Assembly: GCF_013408665.1 (NCBI RefSeq)
Contig: NZ_JACCCL010000002.1
Span: 62,001 to 126,000, forward strand
Source: Sporosarcina sp. JAI121
GTDB taxonomy: Bacteria > Bacillota > Bacilli > Bacillales_A > Planococcaceae
Length of the DNA stretch: 64,000 nucleotides
Direction: 5' to 3'
Below are positions 44,796 through 53,242 of the stretch, piece by piece; within the stretch, counting starts at the first letter, position 1; every line of letters starts with the position of its first letter. The notes below the pieces were generated by a model. That model did not search any database. It was not told where the DNA came from and saw nothing but the letters and a program-made list of their open reading frames with translations. The position numbers and the translations under genes were made by a program.

Positions 44796-46099
44796 GTATT
44801 GCGGTCTCTGCAGGTCTCCTAATCCTTTTTACGATTGTCGCTCTTTTACTACTGGGTATTCCAATTGGTATTACATTAATCGTCGCATCAATATTAGCAA
44901 TCACTCAAGCATTAGGATTTTCGGCGGCAATACCGTCATCCGCTTTGAAAATGTTCCAGGGTATTAATATATTTACATTAATGGCGATTCCATTTTTTAT
45001 ACTAGCGGGAAATATTATGAATAAAGGCGGTATAGCGGTCCGTTTGATCAACTTAGCAACAGCTATGACTGGCAGAATTCCGGGATCATTGGCTCACACC
45101 AATGTAGTCGCTAACATGCTTTTTGGGTCCATTTCTGGTTCTGGGACGGCAGCGGTATCTGCAATGGGTTCTATCATGTCTCCTATTCAAAAAAAAGAAG
45201 GCTATGATGAGAACTTTACAGCTGCCATTAACATCGCAACAGCGCCTACTGGATTATTAATCCCACCGAGTACAGCTTTGATCACATATGCTTTGGCAAG
45301 TGGAGGTACTTCGGTAGCAGCATTATTCCTTGGAGGGATAATTCCAGGTGTTCTATGGGGAATCAGTTGTATGGTAGTTGCATTCTTTTATGCGAAAAAA
45401 AGAGGATATGTTGGTAAGCAGTCAATATCGATAAACGAATTTGTTAAAGTTACGCTCGACGCAATTCCAAGCTTATTATTAATCATTATTGTAATAGGGG
45501 GTATTGTTGGCGGGATATTCACTGCTACGGAAGGATCTGCAATCGCAGTCGTTTATAGCTTACTGTTATCCATTTTACTCTATAAAACGATAACACTAAA
45601 AGAATTATATACAATTTTGATTGATAGTGCGAAGTTGTCAGCGATTATTATGTTTTTGATCGGTGCTTCTAATATTATGGCGTGGGTCATGTCGTTTACG
45701 GGAATACCAAATATGATGGCCGACGTCATATTGGGGATTTCAGACAATCCAATTATTATTTTGTTGGCTATTAATATTTTGTTGCTATTCGTAGGTACAT
45801 TTATGGATCTTACACCCGCAATATTGATTTTCACTCCAATATTACTTCCTGTTTGTCTAGCGTTAGGGATGACACCTTTGCATTTTGGGATTATGCTGAC
45901 GTTTAATCTTTGCATTGGAACGATTACACCGCCAGTAGGTAATATACTTTTTGCGGGCGTTAAAGTATCTGGAAGAAAACTGGAACACGTTATGCCCCAG
46001 CTTTTAAGGTTTTATGTATCAATTTTTGTTGTTCTATTATTGGTGACATATGTTCCATGGTTTTCAACATTCTTGCCATCATTAGCTGGATACCGTTAA
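44792..46099 (+). CDS. TRAP transporter large permease (DctM family)
   Basis: 435 residues, 11-12 membrane segments; the ion-coupled transport subunit. Signatures: LMAIPFFILAGNIMNKGGIA, LFGSISGSGTAAVSAMGSIM, TAPTGLLIPPSTALITYALASGG and LTFNLCIGTITPPVGNILF. ATG 44792 is inside the end of the small subunit gene, as usual for these pairs. Confidence 0.92.
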   Translation: MSIAVSAGLLILFTIVALLLLGIPIGITLIVASILAITQALGFSAAIPSSALKMFQGINIFTLMAIPFFILAGNIMNKGGIAVRLINLATAMTGRIPGSLAHTNVVANMLFGSISGSGTAAVSAMGSIMSPIQKKEGYDENFTAAINIATAPTGLLIPPSTALITYALASGGTSVAALFLGGIIPGVLWGISCMVVAFFYAKKRGYVGKQSISINEFVKVTLDAIPSLLLIIIVIGGIVGGIFTATEGSAIAVVYSLLLSILLYKTITLKELYTILIDSAKLSAIIMFLIGASNIMAWVMSFTGIPNMMADVILGISDNPIIILLAINILLLFVGTFMDLTPAILIFTPILLPVCLALGMTPLHFGIMLTFNLCIGTITPPVGNILFAGVKVSGRKLEHVMPQLLRFYVSIFVVLLLVTYVPWFSTFLPSLAGYR

Positions 46100-46325
46100 T
46101 TTAATACATAAACTAATGGTATATCCTTCACGAATTAAATTTATTTCAACTTTAAATAGTGTTCGAAAAAATTCTTCGTTATGGATGCAGTGCGCAAATA
46201 TTTAATCCGTACCTAGATTGGGTATGCAATATATAATTTCGTAATGGAAATTCAATAATAAAAGACCTTGGTTGGCAAGATGGTTTTAAATCGCTGGAGT
46301 TCTACTATATGAAAAAATGTAGGAT

Positions 46326-46348
46326 AGACCAACGGAAAACGTTGGTCT
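46326..46348. other. Hairpin ahead of the cyclodeaminase-like gene
   Basis: AGACCAACG and CGTTGGTCT form a perfect 9-bp stem with loop GAAAA, followed by CTATTCTGG, not a T-run. An operator or mRNA-stability hairpin in the 270-bp gap after the permease gene. Confidence 0.5.
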
Positions 46349-46373
46349 CTATTCTGGTTTGAGGGGGATGAAC

Positions 46374-47321
46374 ATGCATTTTATTAACGATCAAGAAATT
46401 AGAAGTCTTATCTCGATGAAGGATATCATCGATACAATAGAAGATTATTATTTGAACGATGGAGAGAAAAAATCGCTCGTTCCAGAACGGTTATTCATCA
46501 ATGATGATGATAATTCGGCTCTTTTAATGCCTTCATTTTATGAAGACTACTATGGTGCGAAGTTGATTGGTATTGCTCCAGGCAATGCTACAATTGGTGA
46601 AGCTACGTTGAGGGGTATCTTTCTGTTGAATGATAGGAAGACGATGAAACCACTTGCTATTATGGATGCCCGAACGATTACAGCTATGCGTACAGGTGCA
46701 GTAAGTGGATTGGGCATGAAATACTTGGCAGCCAATGATACGGAAACGATTGGCGTTATAGGCACTGGCGATCAAGGATGGAGTCATTTGCAGGCAGCTT
46801 GTGCTGTAAGGTCCGTAATGAGGGTTTTAGTGTATAATCGCAGTAAGGAAAGACTCGATAATTTCATGGAGAAAGCGAAGGGGGAATTTCCAACTATTCG
46901 ATTTGAAATTTCAGACCCTGAAATCATTGTGAAAGAAGCACAAATTATTATTACCACGACAACATCGAAAAGTCCGGTTGTTCCTTACGACGGGCAAATT
47001 GAATTAACCGGGAAGCACTTCGCAGGTTCGGGTGCATTCAAATCATTTATGCAAGAGATTCCCGACTCAATCATCAAAGAGGCAGATCATATATTTGCTG
47101 ATACACACGCAGCATTTTCCGAATGTGGTGAAATGATAAACGCAAGAAAGTTCGGTCACAGTGAGGAGACGATTCCTGAACTGAAAACCTTGGTCCAACG
47201 AGGTGAAAATGAAGAAATGAAGCAAAAAATAACTGTTTTCAAATCGGTAGGTATATCCATTTTTGATATCCTCACAGCGAAGTTGATTTATGAGAGATAT
47301 CAAAGTGGGATTACAGTGTAA
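46374..47321 (+). CDS. Ornithine cyclodeaminase / mu-crystallin family protein
   Basis: 315 residues, NAD(P)-dependent. The N-terminal dimer domain has SLISMKDIIDTIEDYYLNDG; DARTITAMRTGAVSGLGMKYLA carries the conserved arginine; the Rossmann loop is IGVIGTGDQGWSHLQA. Members are ornithine cyclodeaminases, ketimine reductases (Pyr2C/Pip2C), alanine or opine-type dehydrogenases. The motif sequence does not decide. Next to RidA and a TRAP importer it suggests imine chemistry. ATG 46374 seven bases after GAGGGGG. Confidence 0.85.
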   Translation: MHFINDQEIRSLISMKDIIDTIEDYYLNDGEKKSLVPERLFINDDDNSALLMPSFYEDYYGAKLIGIAPGNATIGEATLRGIFLLNDRKTMKPLAIMDARTITAMRTGAVSGLGMKYLAANDTETIGVIGTGDQGWSHLQAACAVRSVMRVLVYNRSKERLDNFMEKAKGEFPTIRFEISDPEIIVKEAQIIITTTTSKSPVVPYDGQIELTGKHFAGSGAFKSFMQEIPDSIIKEADHIFADTHAAFSECGEMINARKFGHSEETIPELKTLVQRGENEEMKQKITVFKSVGISIFDILTAKLIYERYQSGITV

Positions 47322-47356
47322 ATCGAACTTGGAAACATAGGAAAAGGAGAGGTGAA

Positions 47357-48049
47357 ATGAAAGAATATAAAATGGACACTGTCCGAAGAAGCACCCTCTC
47401 GCAACAGGTGTTGGAACAAATTGTTCAGCTTTTAATGAGTGGGCAACTGAACCCCGGAGATAAGTTGCCGGCGGAGATGAATTTGATGGAACAATTCGAT
47501 GTGAGCCGACCCGTGTTGCGAGAAGCACTTAGCTCCTTAGAAACCTTAGAAATTATTACTCGAAGACCACGTGGGGGGACATTTGTAAACGATAAGGTTG
47601 GTAGTAATCCATTTAAAGTAATGCTCGCTCTATCCATTAATAATGTTCCTGCCATCATAGAAGCGCGAATGGCGTTAGAATTGGGACTTGTCACGATTGC
47701 CGCTGAAAAGATATCTGATGCCGAACTCGAAAAAATAAAAGAGACAATTGTTAGTATTCAAGAAAATGCACATAGTGATTATGGTCGCTTAGATAAAGAA
47801 TTTCATAGATTGATTGCGCAAAGTGCTAATAATCCAGTTGTCGAAGGAATGATTGATTCCCTTCTCATTACACATGAAAAAACGGATAGCTTAATCACTT
47901 ACCGGGAGCCCGATATTACAATAGAACATCACTTAGCGATCTATGAAGCCTTGAAAAGCAGGGATCCTTTCGAATCGTTCAAACAGATGTACACGCATTT
48001 AAGCTACGTAAGAAAGAAAATACTCGCTGACTATAAGGAAAAACAATGA
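47357..48049 (+). CDS. GntR-family transcriptional regulator with FCD domain (FadR subfamily)
   Basis: 230 residues. Winged helix at 10-75 (LSQQVLEQIVQLLMSGQLNPGDKLPAE, FDVSRPVLREALSSLETLEI), then the helical FCD effector domain with metal-ligand residues in LDKEFHRLIAQSANNPV and TYREPDITIEHHLAIYEALK. Probably represses the island until an organic-acid inducer binds. Its candidate operator is ATTGTCTTACAAT at the kdgD promoter. ATG 47357 after AAAGGAGAGG. Confidence 0.9.
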   Translation: MKEYKMDTVRRSTLSQQVLEQIVQLLMSGQLNPGDKLPAEMNLMEQFDVSRPVLREALSSLETLEIITRRPRGGTFVNDKVGSNPFKVMLALSINNVPAIIEARMALELGLVTIAAEKISDAELEKIKETIVSIQENAHSDYGRLDKEFHRLIAQSANNPVVEGMIDSLLITHEKTDSLITYREPDITIEHHLAIYEALKSRDPFESFKQMYTHLSYVRKKILADYKEKQ

Positions 48050-48107
48050 CTGGATAGAGTTGTCTAAGTTGAAAGTGGTCTAGATGGAATATTTTATATT
48101 TTCAAAG

Positions 48108-48136
48108 TTGACATTCTATTTAAAGGCATGTAATGT
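48108..48136 (+). promoter_or_regulatory. Promoter candidate of the S-box transcript
   Basis: TTGACA (48108-48113), 17 bp, then TAATGT (48131-48136). Confidence 0.5.
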
Positions 48137-48164
48137 ATTATCTACAAACTAAATACGTAACTTT

Positions 48165-48333
48165 CTTATCCAGAGAGGTGGAGGGACTGGCCCTTAGATA
48201 CCTCAGCAACAGACTGTTCAAGTACTGTGCTAATTCCAGAAGCGTAAGTGTAATGCTTATTGCTTGGAGATAAGAAGAGCAAATAGCGAATACGCCAAAA
48301 CCTCTTCTTGAAATTTAGGAAGGGTTTTTTTAT
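48165..48333 (+). promoter_or_regulatory. SAM-I (S-box) riboswitch with terminator
   Basis: CTTATCCAGAGAGGTGGAGG followed by GACTGGCCC opens the aptamer; CCTCAGCAACAGAC and the closing GGAGATAAG (48266-48274) complete it, with P1 formed by CTTATC and GATAAG. The terminator is AAAACCTCTTC / GAAGGGTTTT with seven T (48297-48333). SAM binding should stop transcription of the MetE-like gene. Confidence 0.95.
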
Positions 48334-48391
48334 TTGTTTCTTCCTTCCTCTGGATATCAAAGTCACTAAAAACAGAAAGAGGGAATTTACT

Positions 48392-49504
48392 ATGACGAAC
48401 CAATCGACGACTTTAACGAAAGCACCATTTAGAGCGGATCACGTTGGAAGCTTACTACGACCGGAAAATTTACATAATGCACGAACAGATTTTAAAGAAG
48501 GCAGTATTACTGCAGAACAGTTACGCAAAATTGAAACGCAAGAAATTAAACGGATTGTTGAGAAGCAACTTGATGTTGGGTTGGACCTCGTGACGGACGG
48601 CGAATTCAGACGCACGTGGTGGCACTTCGACTTTTTGGAGCATTTGAATGGCATCGAGGGCTATGTGTCGAAGGAAGGCCGCCCGTTTCAAGGTGTGCAG
48701 ACGGAGCGATACAATGTCCGTAATACGGGGAAGATTTCTTTCAATCCAGATCATCCATTCATTCGTGATTTTATCGAGTTGAATGACATTGTTGGGGGAC
48801 GAGCGGTGGCAAAGCAGACGATTCCGAGTCCGAATCAGCTGTTCCCGAGTGAAATCCGTAACAAAGAAATTTACCCGGATATTGAAGAATACGCAAAAGA
48901 TGTAATTCAAGCGTACCGGGATGCAGTAAAAGCGTTTTACGATGCCGGCGTACGTTATTTGCAGTTTGACGATGTCTATATCGCTGGGCTTTCATCGGCT
49001 AAACTTCCGCATAGTGACGATGAATTTTCAAGACAGGAATTGATCGATCTAGCATTGCGTGTCGTCAATGGTGTATTGGAAGATAAGCCGGAAGACTTGA
49101 TTGTGACAACACATTTATGCCGTGGTAACTACAGATCTGCTTGGTCATTTGAAGGCAGCTATGCACATATTGCACCGACTTTATTTGCAAAGGAAAAGGT
49201 AGACGGATTCTTCCTGGAATATGACGATAACCGTTCTGGAGATTTTAAACCGTTGGAACATATCCCGAATGGCGGTGCAAAAGTCATCCTTGGCGTTGTG
49301 ACATCGAAAAATGGAGAAGTTGAAGCGAAAGAAGCAATCAAAGCGCGCATACAAGAAGCGACAAAATATGTACCGTTGGAGCAATTATGCCTGAGCCCGC
49401 AATGCGGCTTCGCTTCCACACATCACGGCAATGAGTTGACGGAAGAACAACAATGGGACAAGTTGAAATTCATTGTGGATGTAGCGAAGGAAATTTGGGG
49501 ATAA
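48392..49504 (+). CDS. MetE-like methionine synthase catalytic-domain protein (YxjG/YxjH-like)
   Basis: 370 residues: a UROD/MetE-type barrel lacking the N-terminal half of full MetE. FRADHVGSLLRPENLHNAR, DLVTDGEFRRTWWHFDF, VRYLQFDDVYIAGL (Asp), VTTHLCRGNYRSAW (His/Cys zinc ligands) and LCLSPQCGFASTHHGN with the last Cys. Predicted zinc-dependent methyl transfer to homocysteine; relatives in B. subtilis are S-box controlled, and short forms may use a methyl donor other than folate. ATG 48392 after AGAGGGAA. Confidence 0.9.
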   Translation: MTNQSTTLTKAPFRADHVGSLLRPENLHNARTDFKEGSITAEQLRKIETQEIKRIVEKQLDVGLDLVTDGEFRRTWWHFDFLEHLNGIEGYVSKEGRPFQGVQTERYNVRNTGKISFNPDHPFIRDFIELNDIVGGRAVAKQTIPSPNQLFPSEIRNKEIYPDIEEYAKDVIQAYRDAVKAFYDAGVRYLQFDDVYIAGLSSAKLPHSDDEFSRQELIDLALRVVNGVLEDKPEDLIVTTHLCRGNYRSAWSFEGSYAHIAPTLFAKEKVDGFFLEYDDNRSGDFKPLEHIPNGGAKVILGVVTSKNGEVEAKEAIKARIQEATKYVPLEQLCLSPQCGFASTHHGNELTEEQQWDKLKFIVDVAKEIWG

Positions 49505-49508
49505 ACTA

Positions 49509-49552
49509 ATAAACCGGAACAGGGCTCATACGCTTTGTTCCGGTTTATTTTT
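49509..49552 (+). terminator. Rho-independent terminator
   Basis: AAACCGGAACA pairs with TGTTCCGGTTT, then ATTTTTATTTC. Confidence 0.85.
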
Positions 49553-49593
49553 ATTTCACGGGAAAAGATATTTCAATCATAGTCCATTGGAAA

Positions 49594-49649
49594 CGTGGAT
49601 AAGTTGTTATTCCGTATAATCTGTTTGGTGATTATGCACATGTGGATAA
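49594..49649. promoter_or_regulatory. Cluster of three DnaA-box sequences
   Basis: CGTGGATAA (49594-49602, one mismatch), TTATGCACA (49632-49640) and TGTGGATAA (49641-49649, exact complement of TTATCCACA). The last two abut head-to-head as TTATGCACATGTGGATAA. They lie 65-120 bp upstream of the coiled-coil gene. Confidence 0.6.
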
Positions 49650-49713
49650 TAGTTAGTGTGAAATTGAAACTTCATCCCCTTATTTTCGTATAACAAAGAA
49701 AGGGGTGGAATCT

Positions 49714-50664
49714 ATGAAACAAGATATACACAAACGCCAAATGGAACTGACGGTGAGGCGAAACGAGCGCAATCGGGTGAAACGGCGGCTTGACGGAGCA
49801 GAGTTGCAAGTAAAAGAGGCAATTGCACTGCGTGACGAACTCCACAAAAAATTGACAAAAGAGCAACAGGATGTCGTGAAGCTCGGGAAGTTCTCGTTTA
49901 TGAATAAAATCAGCGAGTGGACTGGCAAGTGGGATGAAAAAATGGAAAAGGAGATTGCGGAAGCAACGGAGGCGGAGCTCCACTTTAATGATACGGAAAA
50001 AATGGTGACAGACTTGGAAGCGGAAGCCGCCCGACTGCGTCAAGATATGAAAAACCCGAATTTCACATATATCGATGAGGACTGGACAGATTTTTTGAAA
50101 GAAAAAGAGACGTGGATTCGCCTCAATGATTCGGTTGCAAACAGTACACTACAGAAAATTACGGATGACCGGGTCAGACTGCGATCAATGTTGCGTGAAA
50201 TTGATGAAGCACGTGACGCCGGTCAAAAGGCAAGTCGTGCACTTGAAGCTGCACTTGATAAACTCGGGTCTGCGGAAGGAATGTCGTTATGGGACACGTT
50301 TCTTGGCGGCGGTTTGATTGTCTCCGCACTGAAATACTCGGAAATTAACAGCTCCGATGACCTTGTTCACCGTGCGCAACGTGCCCTTCGCCATTTCGAA
50401 ACGGAACTAATGGACGTTCAGAACGCTGCGACGGAATCCTTCACAGTGAACAAAAATGATATATTCACCTTCACCGATATATTTTTTGATAATATCTTTT
50501 CCGACTGGACGATCCATTCACGCATTACCGACGCGAAAAGTAAGCTGAATGACGTGCTTCAAGAAGTGCGTAAAGTACAGAACAGGCTTGCAAGAAAGCG
50601 GGATGAAATGATCCATGAATTGGAACGATTGGATATGCAGGAGAAGGAGATTATCGAAGCTTGA
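49714..50664 (+). CDS. Hypothetical coiled-coil protein
   Basis: I do not recognise this 316-residue protein. Residues 1-120 and 145-190 are rich in charged heptads (MKQDIHKRQMELTVRRNERN, KQLQ-like runs), as is the C-terminus (KLNDVLQEVRKVQNRLARKR onward to EKEIIEA); the middle has SLWDTFLGGGLIVSALKYSE, a glycine patch that could be a membrane-touching or hinge segment. No signal peptide. ATG 49714 nine bases after AAAGGGG. DnaA boxes lie just upstream, so replication-linked expression is possible. Confidence 0.6.
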   Translation: MKQDIHKRQMELTVRRNERNRVKRRLDGAELQVKEAIALRDELHKKLTKEQQDVVKLGKFSFMNKISEWTGKWDEKMEKEIAEATEAELHFNDTEKMVTDLEAEAARLRQDMKNPNFTYIDEDWTDFLKEKETWIRLNDSVANSTLQKITDDRVRLRSMLREIDEARDAGQKASRALEAALDKLGSAEGMSLWDTFLGGGLIVSALKYSEINSSDDLVHRAQRALRHFETELMDVQNAATESFTVNKNDIFTFTDIFFDNIFSDWTIHSRITDAKSKLNDVLQEVRKVQNRLARKRDEMIHELERLDMQEKEIIEA

Positions 50665-50781
50665 TGGATTGCCTGGCGGTTGTAAGGGCTACCTGAAAAA
50701 CTATCTTATACTTATAGTAGCAGGATGCAGAATATGCATCCCACTACACGTTGAGTGTACTTTGGACAACTCCCGTACGTT

Positions 50782-51150
50782 TCATTCAAATGCCAAAAAC
50801 TCAATCCGATTACCAAAAGGATCGTGCGTTAAAAAGCGGGAACGGCCTTCGATTGGAGGCTCTTCACTAATCATATATTGGGCTTCTTCCAACCTCAATT
50901 TCAATTGCTCAAGCGCATTCACTGTAAAACCGGGATGCGCTTTTTTGGCTGGGATAAAATCTTGCTGAATACCGATATGCACTTCTTGCGAGCCGCACTG
51001 GAACCAGCAACCGCCGCGCGCCTTTAAGTTTTCTGGTTTCGGAATTTCCCGCATGCCAAGAAGCTCCCCGTAAAAATTCCGCGCTGCATCCTCTGAACTG
51101 GGCGGTGCTGCAATTTGGATATGATCAATGCCTGTTAAAAAATTATTCAT
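50782..51150 (-). CDS. VOC family protein
   Basis: 122 residues, glyoxalase fold: GIDHIQIAAPPSSEDAARNF and YGELLGMREI with the first His ligand, then CGSQEVHIGIQQDF with the second, and DPFGNRIEFLAFE with the Glu ligand. All three metal-ligand positions of a lyase/dioxygenase-type VOC protein are present, so it may be an enzyme. Substrate unknown. ATG 51150 after GGAGAG. Monocistronic and facing the coiled-coil gene. Confidence 0.82.
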   Translation of the reverse strand: MNNFLTGIDHIQIAAPPSSEDAARNFYGELLGMREIPKPENLKARGGCWFQCGSQEVHIGIQQDFIPAKKAHPGFTVNALEQLKLRLEEAQYMISEEPPIEGRSRFLTHDPFGNRIEFLAFE

Positions 51151-51396
51151 TGTTCATCTCTCCTCTGGACGTTGTATCTTCAGTATAGGCTTCTTTCTAA
51201 CACGGTACCAATACCCTTTTCCGACCCCATGGCATAAGGAAAACAAATCATCTCTACTGAACGCAATTAGTTTTCCCAATCAACTACATACTCCTATCCG
51301 ATGAACGAAAATAGTATTCCAACAAATTCCTTTACACCACTCTTGCCTATAGTATACTATGTAACTAATACACCACTATGAAAAGGAGGAACGCTG

Positions 51397-52179
51397 ATGA
51401 AGCAGTGGAATGGATTGTTGAAAAAAGAGTGGGTGACGATGAAATGGCCATTACTTATGAGTGGATTACTTGGGGTTATGGTAATGTCATTTATCCCACT
51501 ACTGGTTTCCAGATTTTTTGGATTCGAAGTACATGTTTTTGAAGTCGCGCTTGTTATTTGTTTTCTATGGGCGGGCGCAAGTGTGTTAGCTCCGGTTATT
51601 GCATTGTTTACGATGCTGGAAAGGGAAATGAAGCGTCCGGATGTATGGCTTCATTCCACAGCTTCCATTTATAAACTGGTTGGAGCAAAAGTATTTTTGT
51701 CATCCCTTATTGGGGCAGTAGGATTGCTGATTCCCACAATCGTTCTTGCGGTTCAATATGCATTATTCGAATCGGCAACGTTCTCATTCAATGACTTGTT
51801 TTTCTTTGGAAGTATTTTCATCGTACTGATATTTGCGGTTTCGATCATTTTCATGAGTATTGGATTCTTCTTTTGGGTCATCGATCGACTGATCAAGCCA
51901 TATTTAAAGGGATTTTCAATCGTTGCTACAATCATTTTGTTCTTCATTTCGTCTCGACTTTATGGTCAATTCGTCCTCTCTGAACTTTATGAGAAGCTGA
52001 TTTTAATTGGACCCATAAATCTAATGAAAATTAAAAATCCGAAAATCAATGTGGAGTTCATTTACTTTGAGCATACCGAGACACTTTTTTACACAGGGGA
52101 AATTGTATTCAATACTTTCTTTGTAGTCGCGATGTTCATTGTTGCAGCTGTCCTGTTTGAGAAGAAAGTGAGGTTGTAA
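51397..52179 (+). CDS. ABC-2 type membrane protein of a Ytr-like exporter
   Basis: 260 residues, six predicted membrane segments (about 20-40, 52-72, 105-130, 140-165, 175-195, 230-250). WNGLLKKEWVTMKWPLL at the N-terminus is the usual cytosolic entry helix of these permeases. It is co-transcribed with a GntR regulator and two ATPases, an arrangement like B. subtilis ytrABCDEF, which reacts to cell-wall antibiotics. ATG 51397 after AAAAGGAGG. Confidence 0.75.
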   Translation: MKQWNGLLKKEWVTMKWPLLMSGLLGVMVMSFIPLLVSRFFGFEVHVFEVALVICFLWAGASVLAPVIALFTMLEREMKRPDVWLHSTASIYKLVGAKVFLSSLIGAVGLLIPTIVLAVQYALFESATFSFNDLFFFGSIFIVLIFAVSIIFMSIGFFFWVIDRLIKPYLKGFSIVATIILFFISSRLYGQFVLSELYEKLILIGPINLMKIKNPKINVEFIYFEHTETLFYTGEIVFNTFFVVAMFIVAAVLFEKKVRL

Positions 52180-52181
52180 CA

Positions 52182-52550
52182 ATGGGCATCAATTTTCTTC
52201 CAGATAAACCTATTTACCAGCAGCTTATCGACCTGATTACGGGAGATATCATCCGAGGAACGTTGGAGCCAGGGGAGAAATTGCCGTCTGTCCGTGACTA
52301 TGCCGTTGAAGTCGGTGTGAATGCCAATACGATGCAGCGCGTTTATAAGGAGCTGGAGCAAATGGAAATCACTGAAACGAAGAGGGGGCAAGGATCTTTC
52401 GTCACGGAAGATGAAGTGAGGATTGCCATGCTTCGTAATGAAATGAAGGAACAGCTTGTGACGTCATTCATTCAAAATGTTGAAGCACTTGGTTTTACGA
52501 CATCTGAAATGTTGCAACACCTACAGGAACGAGGTGGAAAAGATGATTGA
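52182..52550 (+). CDS. GntR-family regulator, YtrA subfamily
   Basis: 122 residues: a winged helix (PIYQQLIDLITGDIIRGTLEPGEKLPSVRDYAVEVGVNANT ... split here for length) followed by only a short dimerising tail, the YtrA layout. Two bases after the permease stop and overlapping the ATPase start, so autoregulation of the ABC operon is likely. Effector unknown. The operator is probably in the 51300-51390 region, where no clear palindrome stood out. Confidence 0.88.
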   Translation: MGINFLPDKPIYQQLIDLITGDIIRGTLEPGEKLPSVRDYAVEVGVNANTMQRVYKELEQMEITETKRGQGSFVTEDEVRIAMLRNEMKEQLVTSFIQNVEALGFTTSEMLQHLQERGGKDD

Positions 52551-53241
52551 ACTCAGAAATATAACGAAAAAATATGGCAGACGGAAAGCGCTTGAAGGTC
52601 TTACACTTTCCTTGCCGCAAGGGAAAATAATCGGACTCGTCGGGGAGAATGGAAGCGGGAAAACAACGCTGTTGAAATTGATTTCCGGATTAGTGGCGCC
52701 TGATTCTGGAAGCGCTATGTTAAACGGAAGCCACATTACGCGAAGGGTGGCAACAACTATTGCTTATATGCCGGACGCGGACCTGTTTTATCCGTATTTC
52801 ACTGTGAATCAGCTCATCGAATTTTATGAGTCGCAGTTTACTGATTTTAATCCGATGAAGGCGAAGGAAATTACACAGTTTCTGAACCTGTCGCTTGATT
52901 CGAAAATAAAACATTTGTCCAAAGGAAACCGGGGACGTGTCAAAATTGCGGTGACGCTTGGGCGCGAGGCGGATTACTACTTGTTGGATGAACCGTTCTC
53001 CGGCCTCGATCCGATGGTGCGTGATGACATCGCGAAAGGTATGATCCGTTTCACTGATTCAGCGCGTCAAACGATCCTTATGTCGACACATGAAATAAAA
53101 GAAGTGGAACCATTGCTCGATGAAATCGTAGTACTAAGAGGGGGGCGTATAATCGCGCATGAAGCGGTTGACGAAATCCGGGATACGTATGGGAAAGATG
53201 CCACCTCATGGATGGTGTCGCTGTTTAGGGAGGGAAGTTGA
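52543..53241 (+). CDS. ABC transporter ATPase (YtrB-like)
   Basis: 232 residues. Walker A GLVGENGSGKTTLLKL, Walker B DYYLLDEPFSGLDPM, switch MSTHEIKEVE. The signature reads LSKGNRGRVKIA rather than LSGGQ, as in YtrB/YtrE-type and related short ATPases. Start ATG 52543 after AGGTGGAAAAG, overlapping the regulator gene by eight bases; the upstream frame start (52477) would be inside it. Confidence 0.88.
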   Translation: MIELRNITKKYGRRKALEGLTLSLPQGKIIGLVGENGSGKTTLLKLISGLVAPDSGSAMLNGSHITRRVATTIAYMPDADLFYPYFTVNQLIEFYESQFTDFNPMKAKEITQFLNLSLDSKIKHLSKGNRGRVKIAVTLGREADYYLLDEPFSGLDPMVRDDIAKGMIRFTDSARQTILMSTHEIKEVEPLLDEIVVLRGGRIIAHEAVDEIRDTYGKDATSWMVSLFREGS

Positions 53242-53242
53242 T

